A stretch of DNA of 64,000 bases from Chrysomallon squamiferum (GCA_012295275.1 CM022679.1:13660145-13724144), one strand, 5' to 3'; shown: positions 33,001 to 46,289, counted from the first letter of the stretch. The notes: generated by a model not told the origin, from the letters alone. Translations and numbers: made by a program.

Positions 33001-33399
33001 ATGAGGGTTTAGATATAATTATAGGTTTCTTAGATCATTTATCAATAAACAAGAAAATGGTCTAGATCATTTATTTGCCAAAATCACCATATCCATTTGC
33101 AATGAATGAAAAGCTCAGTAAATCAAAAATAATACATGTAAATGTTCGGAAGTTTTCATAAAATGTATGTCTGATCAATACTTGGTTATAGTTTGTAACA
33201 TAATTTTAGTTCTTGAAGTGTAAAAAGATCCTGAACTTTGAGAATATTTAGTGTTTTTATAAACTGGTTCTGTTGAAGTAGCCAGAATATATTCTAGTAC
33301 TCTTTAACCCCAGGGATTGTTTGGACAGGGGATATGTATCCTGGGCTGGTACACAACTAAAGTACATCAAAAGAACAAAAACTTGATATATTTAATTCT

Positions 33400-33800
33400 T
33401 CATTTGTGATAGAGGTCTTGTTTTGTATTGCTGTTGTTATTGTTGTAATAATTGTTATAGTACTGTGATAGTGTTCGTGTTTGCTTTACTTTGTCAGCTT
33501 TATGTTTTTCTAATTATAATAAATAAAGTTTGAATAGTTTATTATTTGTTATTATTATTGTTATTGTTCCTTTGTTATTGTTATTGTTGTTATTATTAGT
33601 ATTTGTTGTTGTTGTTGCACAATGTGTACGGTAGCGTTTGGCGCTTAACCCTTTCACTCCTAGACTTTAAGCATGATAAAGATATCAAAGTTCGCTTAAC
33701 ATTTTATTTTATTTTATTTTACTTTTCAATGGGGTGGGTACCGACGAAGCAAATTTAATGTTCAGTGAACAGATTACTGTTGTCCTTATTTCACTGTCAT
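33400..33800. repeat. TTATTG/TTGTTA low-complexity DNA
   Basis: Runs of TTATTGTTG type, the counterpart of 17,930-18,190. It ends at the unique sequence that follows. Confidence 0.6.
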
Positions 33801-35100
33801 GGATTATAAGGCATTACGCACTATTAAAAAAATCAATCACATCAGGCAAACACACCTTAAACAAAACCATAACAATAAATAAATTAATTAATTCACTTAC
33901 AGATTGACTGGTTGAGCAGCTGATGGATCTATCGATGGATCTGCTGATTGACGAATTAATTGACCAGCTGATTAAACTAATCAAAATAAAAAAATAAATT
34001 AAAAAAATATATAATAATAATAAAAATAAATTAATAATAAAAAAACCTACTTTCAGACTAAAGGACCTGATACTAACCAGGTTATCGGAACTTAACAACT
34101 TGCTTATTCTTATTCTTTTCATGTGTACAACTAAACTTATCGTTTCAGGCTTGAAAAAGAGGAAATAAAAATTAAACAACCTAATATAGGTCAAATGAAA
34201 GTTTGCCTACACTTGTAGATACATTCAGCACAAACTGACTACTACTGTCTTTAATTACTGATGTTGTTCACGTGTCGGTAATATTTTTTGAAACTGCCCA
34301 AAATTAAAAATTAAATTTGGGATATGTTGGATGATAAAGAAACAGCCAGCAAGGAGATGAAAATGTCAAGAGCGCCCAAGAGCTGAACAGCAAATAGGAC
34401 CTGACCGTCACGAATCTCGTTATGAAAAGAACAAACTGAACGAAAACAACAATAACGAGTTCGTTACGATTCCATCTGCTCGACTCTCTCTTTTGTCCTT
34501 TCTCTTTCCTTCCCCAAACTCTTTTCTGCGACACACACGCCCTCTGGCCCGTCAGAAAGAGGGCTGTCGTAGACGTGCTTCACAACAGCTTGCTCTAATT
34601 AGCACGTTAATTGTTTTTTTCAGTCTGTAATTAAGCAGAGAAGGAAAAGGCCAACACGAGAGCACAGTCAGGCGGGGAAACCAATGTTTCTGAAATTACA
34701 TTGTCTTTACGGACGACTATGGTAAGCAATTGTCTATATTTATTTTGGTAGGGTGTAATGTGCAGTTAACCTGTGTCAACAATATTTATTAAAATTTTAA
34801 TTGTTTAATCTGTCCTCCGTGTAGATTCTTATTTTATCTTTGTTCCCCGTATGGCCTTACTCGTGTTATTAAACAAAATTACTTAAATATATGTTGTATT
34901 GATTATATAGAGTATTATTATCAAGTCACCTCTAGATTATAATTAAATAATTAACTTGTATCTTAACTTGTGTTGTGTTTATTTCTCTTGTGGATGGATA
35001 GACTTATTGATTTATACAGACTGCTGTCAATTTAGCGTTTAAATTCCTCGTTAGGTGGCCATTAAAGCATCTTGTTACCCTTAATGTAACATCTAAGATG
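33800..35100. other. Non-repetitive island in the array
   Basis: Unlike its surroundings, this part is not repeated elsewhere in the window and has more CpG and mixed sequence, mainly at 34,310-34,740. TAATTAG, TTAATTG and TAATTAA motifs (homeodomain-type cores) cluster at 34,595-34,637. The open frames at 33,814-34,194 and 34,304-34,534 on the minus strand show no recognisable domain. Confidence 0.35.
34624..34721 (+). other. Candidate isolated exon
   Basis: Acceptor 'ttgtttttttcag' precedes and donor 'gtaagc' follows a 98-nt stretch that is open in one frame only: SVIKQRRKRPTREHSQAGKP then MFLKLHCLYGRL. The other frames stop at once. No homologue is recognised and no partner exon is seen, so it may be chance. 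Confidence 0.25.
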
Positions 35101-35373
35101 TTTAATGTTTTATATACATATATACATACATACATATTTATTTATTGTTTTTGTGAATGTTTTATAAATATATGCAGATAATTATAGTTGTTTTTAAATT
35201 TTATTATTATTTCATATATATATATATATATATATAAAGTTAAAAGTCAAGTCTTAATATTTGTGACATTTTCTATATTTTCGAAAGAAATTTAAAAAAA
35301 AATATTTAAAAGTAATAAAAATAAATAAATAATATTGATAATATAAAATAAAATAAAACAAAATAAAATAAAA

Positions 35374-35408
<35 letters not shown>

Positions 35409-35518
35409 ACAATAATAAAATAATAATAAAAAAATGTTTTATAAATATAAATAGTACTAACTTTATTAAATAAATTGGTCGTTTATCTTGATCTTTAATA
35501 GTGTACTATTGTTTCTTT

Positions 35519-35790
35519 GTAATCTCTTATTTCGTACAATGACGTATGGGGTCACCTCACTGTGCCCGAACCTATTGTTATATATTACTTAAACAGTCAA
35601 GGATAGCAAATGATAAAACAGTAGGGGATTACAGTATAGTTTATTTTCCAAAAGACCAACAATGGATTAACATTTTACACTCTTACAAAATGGGAGATGA
35701 AATCAGCATATTCTGTTGCAGATTACTGCCATGTCAAGAGGAACATTTGCTGTAGGCGTATGTCAGACTGCGGGCACAGTGAGGTTAAAC
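35519..35790. mobile_element. MITE copy, right end altered
   Basis: Left end 'atctcttatttcgtacaatg' and internal sequence match the complete MITE at 1,995. The right end matches only through 'gggcacagtgagg'. The open frame at 35,546-35,755 lies inside. Confidence 0.5.
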
Positions 35791-36335
35791 CTGTGACAAC
35801 ACAAGTGTAAACTATTAAAGCGTACCTGTGGGTCTGATAAATGGTCTGATAAAATTCTTAACACTTAGTTTAATGTTTTGATAGGCGAACGGTCTTTCAT
35901 ACCAAAGTTTAACAATAATAATAATAATAATAATAATATATGGCGGACTAATAGTAGTTTTTTTTCTTTTGTTGATATAACTCATTACAAATTAACACTG
36001 GACTGCAAAAACGTAACTTGGAAGTATAAAGAATATATTTATACTACATTTTTCTAATCACCAAAGAAAGATTATAATTTCTATAAACTACATGTAAAGG
36101 AAATCATTAATTAATAAATTAAAAAGACAAAACAAAACAAAACAACAACAACAGAAGAATAAGAGGAATAATATTTAAAGTAAAAAATAAATAATGGAAG
36201 TGATGATGGCAGTAGCATCAGTAATAGTAGTGGTGGTAGTTGTAGTAGTAGTAGCAGTAGTAGTAATGAACTTCATAACAAAACCTTCATCAACAAAACA
36301 ATTCAAATCTATGATGTAAATGTATGTATGTTTGA

Positions 36336-36346
36336 ATGTATCTATG

Positions 36347-36384
<38 letters not shown>

Positions 36385-36403
36385 ACTATCTATCTATCTA
36401 TCT
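36336..36403. repeat. (ATCT)n microsatellite
   Basis: Tetranucleotide run; counterparts at 39,855 and 58,618. Confidence 0.95.
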
Positions 36404-39233
36404 ATGAAAAAGCAATATTGCATCTTATACAGGAAAATCGGTGATAATAGTCTCTCAACCCTCCCATAAGTTTGTTAACGACATAATTATTTTCCTCCTC
36501 TAATTTCTTATCCAGGCTCTATTTTAAAAATAGAAATGGAAAACCAAAATTTATATCCGAAAATTGAGCGGTATAGGACATATTGTTATATTATGTTTTA
36601 TAAACATATTTTGAATATTTTATTTTGAATCATTTTTATTTTATTTTTTTTTTTTTTGAACCATATGAAAATATGTAATCATATGTAATCAATGTTATCT
36701 GTCCTGTAGCTCTATTTGCAGATGCAATGACAGGCTTTCTTTTCCTTCCTTTTTTTCTTTCTTTCTTTCTTTCTTATTTATTTTTTCTTATTTTATTGTA
36801 ACGTTTTTTTGTAATGTTTTTAGATGTCTATTATTATTATTGTTATTATTGCAATATTTTTTATATTTCATAATATTTTTAATTTAAAATTTTGACATAA
36901 ACCATCATTTGTTAACTTATGTTCATGTACTGAATATCTTTAAAAGCAAATATCTATATGCCATTATTTTATAATTAAAAAAAAAAATTCATTAATGGTT
37001 CGTAATGTTTAATGTCTTTATTTTTGTACTTTGTGGATTAACGCGAACGTGATTATTTTGTATGAATAAAGCTGAACACACGTTACGCGACTTGAAATTA
37101 AATCTACGTACTATTAAGTTATTCTGTGTTCAACTATACGATTGCGGCAGAAAATTTTAATTAAATAAACTATACCCAACGCAAAATACGTTTTTTATTT
37201 TTATTTTTATTTTAGAAATTTTTTTATTTTTATTTTATTTTAAAATTTTTTTATATTAAACAAAAATAAAAAATGTAGATATGTAAATCAATGTTATCTG
37301 TATTTGCAGACGCATTGACTTTTAATTTTTTTTCTTTTCTTTCTATTTCATATTTCTTTCTTTTTTAATTTATTTATTTATTTATTAATTATTTTTTATG
37401 TAACTTTTTGTAAATTTGTTTGGATGTTTATTATTATTACTGTTATTATTACAATATTTTATTTATTTACATTAATTTTTTTTTTACCTAAAATCATCAT
37501 TCATTTATGATCATGAACAGAATATCTTACAAAATAATATTCTATATCAGTATTTTATAATCAGTGAGAGAAGGTAAAAAAATTTAATAATAATAATAAA
37601 AAGAAAATTTGAATAAATAAAATTTATAAAAATAAAATGTTTTTTGAATGGTTCATAACGTCTTTATTTTATGTACTTTGTGATTATCTTGAAATTGCTT
37701 ATACTATATATATATATATATATAAAATTAAAAAAGTAATATAAATAAATAAAATATAGCAATAATAATAATAATAATTAACATCTATTTAAAAAATAAA
37801 AAATAAAATATTTATTATTTTTCTTTTTTATATATATATATCTATATATATAATTTCCGGTTTGGATTGATTTTTATTTATTTTAAATCATAAGAAAATG
37901 TACATATGTGAAATAAATGTTATCTGTATTTTAAAATAACTGTTTTGGAAATTTGAACTATTTATATCTCCTACGCGACAGATAAATCTGAACAAGCCGT
38001 AATTTCCGTCTCGAAACCTTGGCTCTAGTTATGTACTTTTAAGTTACTCTGTTGAGGAAATATTCAAATATTCCTCGGAATTCTCTTCAGTTTAACTGAT
38101 TCTTTGAGTCGAAAGTCAACACTAAAAGAAATAATTACAGAAAAGCAAATATGTACACATTCAAGTAAGTCAAATTGAACAATTTTTTTTTTTTTTTTTT
38201 TTAAATATCTGTGTATGAGCTTAATAAAATATAATTTTTAAATCCGATATGGATTTATTTTTAACTTGGAAATTCCGAACTATTTATATCACTTACGTGA
38301 CACGTGATTACTTTGTATAAATAAATCTAAACACACGTCATTTGTCGTTTGAAACCTTGCCTCTCCGTACTATTAAGTTATTCTGTGTTCAACTATACGA
38401 TTGCGGCAGTCCTATCTCAATCCAATTTCCATCAAGAAAGAATACATTTTACAATTCACTCATAACTATACCCAACGTAGTCTACATTTTTCTTCTGTTC
38501 CTTTTTCTTAACATATACCGTATGAAATTTGTTTATTTTGATTTTGTCTGTATATCGTTCTTAGATTATTATATCTCTGTATTTTGTATGTGTTACGTGT
38601 ACTAACTTTAATGGTTTCGTTAATTTTAGGGTTAATATTTAGATACGCGAATTCCCAGACTTTTGTATTTTCTGGACCGATGTTAATCCTATTGCTCTAT
38701 GAAATCGAATGTCACCTGTAAATTATTAAAATTATTGTATAGAATTAATTACCTGCAGACTGTCTGTATAATGTGTCTACGAAATATGAGCGTTATGAGA
38801 ATATCTAGGGTAAATGATCACACGGCAAAATAACATTTTCTATATCTTGTAAAGAAGCTTTAATAATAATAATAATAGAAAAGAAAAAGAAAGAACTGAA
38901 ACTAATAATAATTATCTTTCGATCAACCTTTTACGATGTGAGAATAAGGAAACATTTGTCAGTGTCAGTCCTTGTTTGCGAATCAGCCTGTAAGTTTATT
39001 ATTAGTTCACCCACTGCTCCACTAGGTGCGTATCTAGAATTTGAAGGAGATACATGTATCTTTGATATGAGATTTCTAGCAAATTTTTACTTCCCAGTTA
39101 TATTATTAAATATTTAATATACATTACAAAAATAATCTTACTTTGAAGGATTGTTACAGAAATATTAATTTATTCAAAGCAAATAAAATCAGTATCACTA
39201 GATATTTTATATTATTTTTTTCCCCACCATTAG

Positions 39234-39328
39234 TAACACATCCTTTACAAGAACTTTGTATATACCTACGGGAAATTGATGAAACTGAAAATATACTAAA
39301 ACAGTGGATAAAGGAGAAGAGATTTCAA
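39234..39328 (+). other. Candidate relic exon
   Basis: A strong acceptor 'ttttttccccaccattag' precedes a frame reading THPLQELCIYLREIDETENI then LKQWIKEKRFQ. The composition looks like protein, unlike the repeats around it. The possible donor (gttatt) is poor. The second copy at about 61,592-61,685 has indels that break the frame. The protein is not recognised; most likely it is part of an old gene or transposon duplicated with the 3.5-kb repeat. Confidence 0.3.
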
Positions 39329-39850
39329 GTTATTATTAACTTACTGTTTTGGCAACCTCTCTTCAGTAAAAAACAACATAACACAATACATCTTAACGCC
39401 GCCATTTTAACTAATCTAAGCTGGAGTAGTAACATCATCGGCTATCTGGCTGACTAAAATTAGTTTTTTTTTGGGGGGGGGCACTAGAAGAAATTTGTAG
39501 TTTTCCTGTTTTGTTGATATACTTCGTTACAAATTAACACTGAAGTGCAAAAACGTAACTTGGAAGTATGCAGAATATATTTATACTACATTTTTTAATC
39601 ACCAAAGAGAGATTATAATTTCTATAAACTACATGTAAAGGAAATCATTAAATAATAAACTAAAAAGGCAAAAGAAAACAACAACAACAGAAGAATAAGA
39701 GTAATAATATTTAAAATAAAAAATAAATAATGGAAATGATGATGGCAGTAACATCAGTAATAGTAGTGGTAGTGGTAGTGGTAGTAGTAGTAGCAACAGT
39801 AGTAATGAACTTCATCAACAAAAAATGAGAATTGTGAGCAAACAATTCAA

Positions 39851-39854
<4 letters not shown>

Positions 39855-39899
<45 letters not shown>

Positions 39900-39903
39900 A
39901 CTA
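39855..39903. repeat. (ATCT)n microsatellite
   Basis: Tetranucleotide run in the second 3.5-kb unit. Confidence 0.95.
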
Positions 39904-41514
39904 TGAAAAAGCAGTATTGCATGTTATACAGGAAAATCGGTGATACTATAGTCTCTCAACCCTCCCATAACTTTATTAACGACATAACTATGTCTCTCCT
40001 CTAATTTCTATCCAGGCTCTATTTTAAAAACAGAAATGGATAACTAAAATTTATGTATAGGACAGATTAATATATTCTGATTTATAAACATATTTTTATT
40101 TTATTATTATTGTTACTATTGCAATATTTTATTTATTATATAATATTTTTAATTTAACAATTTTGACATAAAACCATCATTTGTTAACTTATGCTGATGT
40201 ACTGAATATCTTACAAAGTAATATCTATATGCCATTATTTTATAATTAAAGCAAAAAAATTCATTAATGGTTCGTAATGTTTCGTAATGTCTTTATTTTA
40301 TGTACTTTGTGATTAACGCGACACGTGATTATTTTGTCTGAATAAAGCTGAACACACGTCATTTTCCGCTTGAAACCTTGCCTCTACGTACTATTAAGTT
40401 ATTCTGTGTTCAACTATACGATCGCGGCAGCCCCCTAAATTTTACAATTCACCCATAACTATACCCAACGTAGTCTACATTTTTATTTTTATTTTATTTT
40501 ATTTTATTTTATTTTTATTTTATTTTATTTATTTTTTTATATTAAATCATATGAAAATGTAGATATGTGTAATCAATGTTATCTGTATTTGCAGACGCAG
40601 TGACTGGCTTTTCTTTTCTTTCTCTTTCATTCTTTCTTTCTTTCTTTCTTATTTATTTATTTATTAATTATTTTTTTATGTAACTTTTTGTAAATTTGTT
40701 TGGATGTTTATTATTATTACTGTTATTATTACAATATTTTATTTATTTACATTAATTTTTTTTACCTAAAATCATCATTCACTTATGATCATGAACAGAA
40801 TATCTTACAAAATAATATCTCTATGCCAGTATTTTATAATCAGTGAGAGAAGGTAAAAAAAAATTAATAATAATAATAAAAGAAAATAATGAATAAATAA
40901 AAATAAAAATAAAATGTTTTTTGAATGGTTCATAACGTCTTTATTTTATGTACTTTGTGATTATCTTGAAATACTTATAATATATATATATATATATAAA
41001 ATTAAAAAAGTAATATAAATAAATAAAATATAGCAATAATAATAATAATAATTAACATCTATTTAAAAAATAAAAAATAAAATATTTATTATTTTTCTTT
41101 TTTATATATATATATCTATATATATAATTTCCGGTCTGGATTGATTTTTTATTTATTTTAAATCATAAGAAAATGTACATATGTGAAATCAATGTTATCT
41201 GTATTTGCAGACGCAATGACTGGCTTGGAAATTCCGAACTATTTATATCTCCTACGCGACAGATAAATCTGAACAAGCCGTAATTTCCGTCTCGAAACCT
41301 TGGCTCGACGTACACACTATTAAGTTATCCTGTTCAGGAAATATTCAAATATTCCTCGGAATACTCTTCAATTTAACTGATTCTTTCAGTCGAAAGTGAA
41401 CATTAAAGAAAATCATTTCATAAAAGCAAATAAGTACACATCCAAGTAAGTCAAATTGCTTTTTTTTTTCGTGTGTGTGTTTGTGTGTGCGTGTGTGTGT
41501 GTCTTACAAAACTT

Positions 41515-41607
41515 CCCGCTTGAAACCTTGCTTCTACGTACTATTAAGTTATTCTGTGTTCAACTACACGATCGCGGCAGTCCTCTCTCAATCCAATTTC
41601 CATCAAG
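41515..41607 (+). promoter_or_regulatory. First-exon-like repeat module ending at a donor site
   Basis: 'cccgcttgaaaccttgcttc' through 'ccatcaag' is followed by gtaaca. This is the copy closest upstream of receptor copy D (2.7 kb). Confidence 0.3.
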
Positions 41608-42044
41608 GTAACAATAAATTTTACATACCTCTTAACTATACCCAACGTAGTCTACATTTTTCTTCTGTTCCTTTTTCTTAACATATACCGTATGAAATTT
41701 CTTTAACTTCTTTTTGTCTGTATAATGTTCTTATATTATTATATTTCCGTATTAAATAAATGTTATGTGTTCTTAAGTTTAATGTTTTGGTAAATTTGAG
41801 GATTAATATTTAGATTCGCGATTTCCCCGACTTTTGTATTAACTCTATTGCTGTATGAAATCGAGTGTCACCTGTAAATTATTAAAAATATTGTATAGAA
41901 TTAATTATCTGCATACTGTCTGTATAACTAAAGCGATATAAGCGTTCAGTCGTATCACTTAAATCAGGGGAGAGAGGGTCAGACAGCTATGCAGTGTTTT
42001 GTAGGAGGACCAAGATATCAAATGTATTACACACACACACATAC

Positions 42045-42197
<153 letters not shown>

Positions 42198-42527
42198 AGT
42201 TGTATCTTCAGTAATATGATAAAATAATATGATAATTATGAATAAACTATAATAAAACCACAATATCTAACGATGATGTTAGATCAGGATTGCCATCGGA
42301 CCGGATAATTGGTGTTCAAGTGTTCAGTTGGTGGGCCTGACTGAAATCCCCCGCGGCGCAAGTGTTGCCGACCCCTGTGTTAATTCATGTTTCCACACAC
42401 CCATAATATTTCATTTTCCGCCGCCATATTCATTATCATATTGTGTTTTTATGTTGTTTTTTGTTTAGTTCAGTTGTTCACCAAGCGTTAATACTTCATT
42501 TGTTAGTAGGCATTATTCATAGGCACA

Positions 42528-42653
42528 ATGGTGAAGCGATGTGTTTTGGGGACATGCAAATCGGATGAACGGTACGAAAGTCGACAACATCTGACATATA
42601 TACCGTGTCCGAAGCTGAAAACAACGAGAAATATGCGGACGACAACATTCTGA
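42528..42653 (+). pseudogene. THAP N-terminal fragment, third copy
   Basis: The ATG is present and the frame reads MVKRCVLGTCKSDERYESRQ, but codon 42 is TGA at 42,651-42,653, as in the unit C copy. The CCAAT part of the upstream patch is deleted here, while CCGCCATATTC remains near 42,421. Confidence 0.6.
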
Positions 42654-42984
42654 AAAAAGAATGTCTTTTATAAACATGACCATATTTTCAAATAATAATA
42701 ATAATAATAGACATAGCTGACATTTAGCTATATACGAATTACCTAAATATGAATAATGTATATGCCCATACACAGCATTGAACAGAAGAAAAGAAGAAAG
42801 AAATGTTTTATTTCATGATACACTCAACACTTTTTATTTACGGTTATGTCGTGTCGGACATACGGTTAAGAACCACACTATATTGAGAGAGGAAACCCGC
42901 TGTTGCCACTGTTACTATTTTTGATTAGCAGTACCATCGCACAGATTACATACCAATTATAGTGCACTGGTTGGACTAATGGAT

Positions 42985-43375
42985 CCACAGACAGTGTTAA
43001 AAAAACGAAAAACAGTAATGTGTGTGTGTGTTGCATATGACCAAAATTGGTTTTGAGGTGAATTCAAACTAAACAGCTTGACGATTTATTGTAAAAGTTC
43101 AACTATTACAATTAGTCTTGAAAAGACACGTGTGTCATTTGTTATCTTCTGGTTTGTTACTTTTCTTTTTTCTTTGCACTGTAATAAACCATGCTTCAAT
43201 ATCAGTTTAATACCAAAATACACTCATCCAGCTTTACAGGAGCAGTTAGCCTCTGATAGCTGTTTTGTCACCAAGCAAACCTGAATATGTGGTTTGTGTG
43301 TCGAGTCGTTTTTCCGGAAAATTTTTATATCATTGATGTAGCCTTGTCGTCGATGCAGATATAATGGACTGATAG
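42985..43375. repeat. Segment shared by units C and D
   Basis: Nearly identical to 24,258-24,645, including a 68-codon frame with the same translation. Missing from unit B. Confidence 0.55.
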
Positions 43376-43555
43376 CTACAGTTTGTTTGACAACATTAAA
43401 AAAAAATAATAATACAAAACAAAAAATGAAGAAAATTATTATTTAAGGCCAGATAGCAGAGACATAAATGGACATAACTGAAAAGTATGCAGAATATATA
43501 TATAATACTTACGTGTTTATGAGTGTATGTGTGTATATGTATATATATGTTGTTT

Positions 43556-43740
43556 AGGATTTTGAATATTCTCTGTGAAATCTACGTCTGACTAGACTCT
43601 TCACAGACAACATTCCTGTGGCGCAGGAGGATAAAGTCCAGTCACGACTTCAAACCTCGTCAGATGCCGCTGATGAGACTCGAACGTATGTCACCCTATC
43701 GCTCGCACTACCGTTCGGCCATCAAGACCACCTTTACATA
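43556..43740 (-). mobile_element. tRNA-derived SINE
   Basis: Minus-strand A box at 43,711-43,721 (tggccgaacgg) and B box at 43,677-43,685 (gttcgagtc). This is the best preserved head of the three orthologous copies. Confidence 0.7.
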
Positions 43741-43794
43741 TGTGCGTGTGTATTTAACTATAAACACACATATACACACACGCACACACATATA

Positions 43795-44086
43795 CAGGTA
43801 CCGAACCAATTATCCGGCGTCCTGAAATCCCGAAGGACCAGAAAATCGGAATTTTTTTTCCGACGCTACCTTTGTAGTTCGCGCGCGTTGACGTTCATTT
43901 CACTCGCCGCATTGTTTACGTGTCGAGTCACCACAGTTGTGTATTGTCAATTTTCTTTATGTTTTTAATATTAAAATGTTTATGCCTAATTATTTACGTA
44001 TTTAAATGCCTTGGTACCAGAAAATCGGAAAATCCAGAAATTCCGAAGGTATAGGCCCCAAGGACTTCGGATAATGGATCCGGTAC

Positions 44087-44091
<5 letters not shown>
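43795..44091. mobile_element. Pogo-like MITE, unit D
   Basis: Same inverted ends and length as at 6,670 and 25,092, again between CA and TG microsatellites. Confidence 0.55.
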
Positions 44092-44134
<43 letters not shown>

Positions 44135-44153
44135 TTATGTATATATATGTATA

Positions 44154-44189
<36 letters not shown>

Positions 44190-44241
44190 TGTATGTATGT
44201 ATGTATGTATGTATGTATGTATGTATGTATGTATGTATGTA
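44091..44241. repeat. (TG)n and (GTAT)n microsatellite
   Basis: Simple repeat before the copy D ectodomain exon. Confidence 0.95.
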
Positions 44242-44311
44242 TTTTCGCATAACCAAATACACTCTTTAATTGGAATTTAGAGAAATAATAACTGTACAGT
44301 TTTATTTTCAG

Positions 44312-44485
44312 AAGTAATCAATATGACACATGGAACAACGTTTAGATGTGTCCACTATACATGTGATAAGATAGAAGAGTACTGTGTACCTGAAGACCAG
44401 AGGTGCTATTACTGCAAAGACATCAGTGATTTGTGCTTCACAATGCGTTTGGTTTTCCCTAAACAGTGTACTCATTTCTGTAAAG
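44312..44485 (+). CDS. Receptor copy D, cysteine-rich ectodomain exon
   Basis: A 174-nt phase-1 exon between 'ttattttcag' and 'gtaggt', starting VINMTHGTTFRCVHYTCDK. All eight cysteines are kept; the glycine after the first cysteine is valine here. It resembles copy B most in the loop EEYCVPEDQRC. Copy D keeps both stalk exons and the transmembrane exon but has no recognisable tail exon before unrelated sequence begins at about 46,318. It may end in a different tail further away, give a short-tailed or decoy-type protein, or be a truncated duplicate. Confidence 0.75.
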
Positions 44486-44987
44486 GTAGGTAGATGTGTA
44501 TGTATGTATGTGAGTTTGTGTTTCTGCGTGTGTTTAGTTGTATGTATGTGTGTGTGTGTAGTTGTGTGTATGTCTGTGTATGTGTCCTTTGTGTGTTAGT
44601 ATCCGCATGTATGTTTTTGAATATTTATGCATGAGTATGTGTATAAAGGTTTCTGTTAAGAAATATTTTTGCTATGTGTATGTTTTAAAATGTTTCTATA
44701 AGGCAGGTCTTTCTAGGCTAGATGATATTATATTTTATAACACTACTGTCACAATTTTTATGTTTTATTATTTGACAAATAAATAAATAAACAGATAAAC
44801 CACGAAACAAACAATTAAACAAACAAATAAATAGGTAAGTAAATAAATAAATAAACAGGCAAACAAACAAACACAGAGATTTTCACTGTTTACAAGTTTT
44901 TTGTTTTTAATCTCATTTTGTACGGAGTAACAACTTTTCTCTGTGCTTATTTCACAGATTATGTTTGTTTTTTTGTTTTTATTCCAG

Positions 44988-45014
44988 CTTTCCTTGATAA
45001 TCAGGCAAAGACAG
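44988..45014 (+). CDS. Receptor copy D, first stalk microexon
   Basis: A 27-nt phase-1 exon after 'tttattccag' and before 'gtaaag', reading (A)FLDNQAKT plus one base; identical in translation to copy B. Confidence 0.6.
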
Positions 45015-45686
45015 GTAAAGCTTTTTATTATTACAGCCAAAAAATTATAAATGTTTGTGTGTGTATATCTAAGATTATGTGTGTGTGTTTGTGTGTGTCT
45101 ATATAGCTACGTATGTTTATGTGGATATATGTGTGTATGAATGCATGTATGTCTCTGTGTGTATATATATATATATATATGTACGTTTGTGTGTGTGTGT
45201 GTTTAAGAATTAAAAAACACAGGCATAGGAATGTTTTCATTAAAAAAAACATTTTCTAATTTTATCTCAAGGGATTCAAGTTGACTTAAAGTTGATCATG
45301 TAATATATATTATAGTGGTGCATTGGTCCTTTGGCTATATATTTGGCTATGAGAGTGTGTGTGAGCGTCTGTGTGTGTGTTTATTAGAGGTTTCTAATTA
45401 AAAAAGTTTTTGCTATGTGTATGTATTGAAATATGTCTATAAAGCAGGTCTTTCTAGGCAAGATGATACTATATTTTATAACAGTACTGTAATATTTGTA
45501 TTATGTGTTTCGTTATTTGATAAATAAATAAATAAATAAATAAATAAACAAATAAATAGACAAACAAACAAATAAACAAATAAATAAATAAACGTTTGTG
45601 TTTTTGATCTCAGTTTATACACAGTAACAATTTTTCTCTATGTTTATTTCACCAGATTATATTTATTTTGTTTGTTTTTGTTTCAG
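45015..45686. repeat. Copy D intron with simple repeats
   Basis: TG/TA runs at 45,055-45,200 and a TAAA run at 45,522-45,595. The layout follows copy B without the inversion seen in copy C. Confidence 0.6.
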
Positions 45687-45713
45687 ATTTCCTTGGCAGT
45701 CAAATAACAGAAA
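45687..45713 (+). CDS. Receptor copy D, second stalk microexon
   Basis: A 27-nt phase-1 exon between 'tttgtttcag' and 'gtaagg', reading (D)FLGSQITE plus one base. Confidence 0.6.
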
Positions 45714-45775
45714 GTAAGGCTTATTATTACTACAGTCATGAAATAATAAATGCTTGTGTACGCATATCTGTGCTT

Positions 45776-46000
45776 ATATGTATGTATGTATGTATGTATT
45801 ACGGCAGTGTTTGTGTATGTATGTATATATAGTATGTGTGTGTGGATATGTGTATGTATGAATGTATGTATATATTTTATGGCAGTGAATATGTGTGTGT
45901 GTTTGTGTGTTTGTATATATGTATGTGTGTATGTATGTATATATGTATATGTGTGTATGTATGTATATATGTATGTGTGTGTGTATATGTGTGTATATGT
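45776..46000. repeat. GTAT/TG microsatellites
   Basis: Mixed simple repeats in the intron before the transmembrane exon; long cysteine/valine and threonine/histidine frames here are artefacts. Confidence 0.9.
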
Positions 46001-46100
46001 ATATGTACTAAGGCAGCAGTCGAGTTTGCTTGATAACAGTGGCAAAATTTATAGTTTTTTCTAAATGTGATTTTACAAAGTTACTTTGATTGTATTTCAG

Positions 46101-46289
46101 ATCTTCCACAGAATAACGAGGTCCTTTCTACAGCACTTTCCATAGCATGTCTAATAGCAGTAGTATTATTATCAGCTGCAGCTGTACTGGTTTTCCTAAA
46201 ATGGAGAAGACTGAGTAAGAACAAACATGAACACGGTGTTGAAAAAGTTGAAGAACAAACAGAACTAATGAAAACAGGAAAAACAGCAG
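46101..46289 (+). CDS. Receptor copy D, transmembrane exon
   Basis: A 189-nt phase-1 exon between 'tgtatttcag' and 'gtgagt'. It reads (N)LPQNNEVLSTALSIAC, a helix of LIAVVLLSAAA and VLVFLKW, then the basic RRLSKNKHEHG and the acidic VEKVEEQTELMKTGKTA. It is the same length and phase as copy C. The array homology continues only to 'ttatacagctatttttaa' near 46,318, so the tail exon that should follow 1.4 kb on is missing. Confidence 0.75.

Larger units (their letters stand above)
35100..42040. repeat. Array repeat stack with a 3.5-kb period
   Basis: Two rounds of the same unit: 'gcaaaaacgtaacttggaag' is at 36,005 and 39,547. Each unit has a partial MITE, AAT runs, a GTAGTAG stretch, an ATCT microsatellite, TTTCTTTC runs, AATAAT runs and first-exon-like modules. 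The unit returns at 58-64 kb. Apart from the candidate exon at 39,234, no coding sequence is seen. Confidence 0.6.

Noticed and set aside
36190-36270. GTAGTAG-rich valine frame (also 39,735, 58,505 and 62,055)
   Set aside because: Trinucleotide microsatellite repeated with the 3.5-kb unit; no coding context.
36336-36403. Regular spaced repeats that could suggest a CRISPR-like array
   Set aside because: They are plain ATCT microsatellites without spacers, in a eukaryotic sequence; the 61-bp repeat at 13.2 kb also has no variable spacers.
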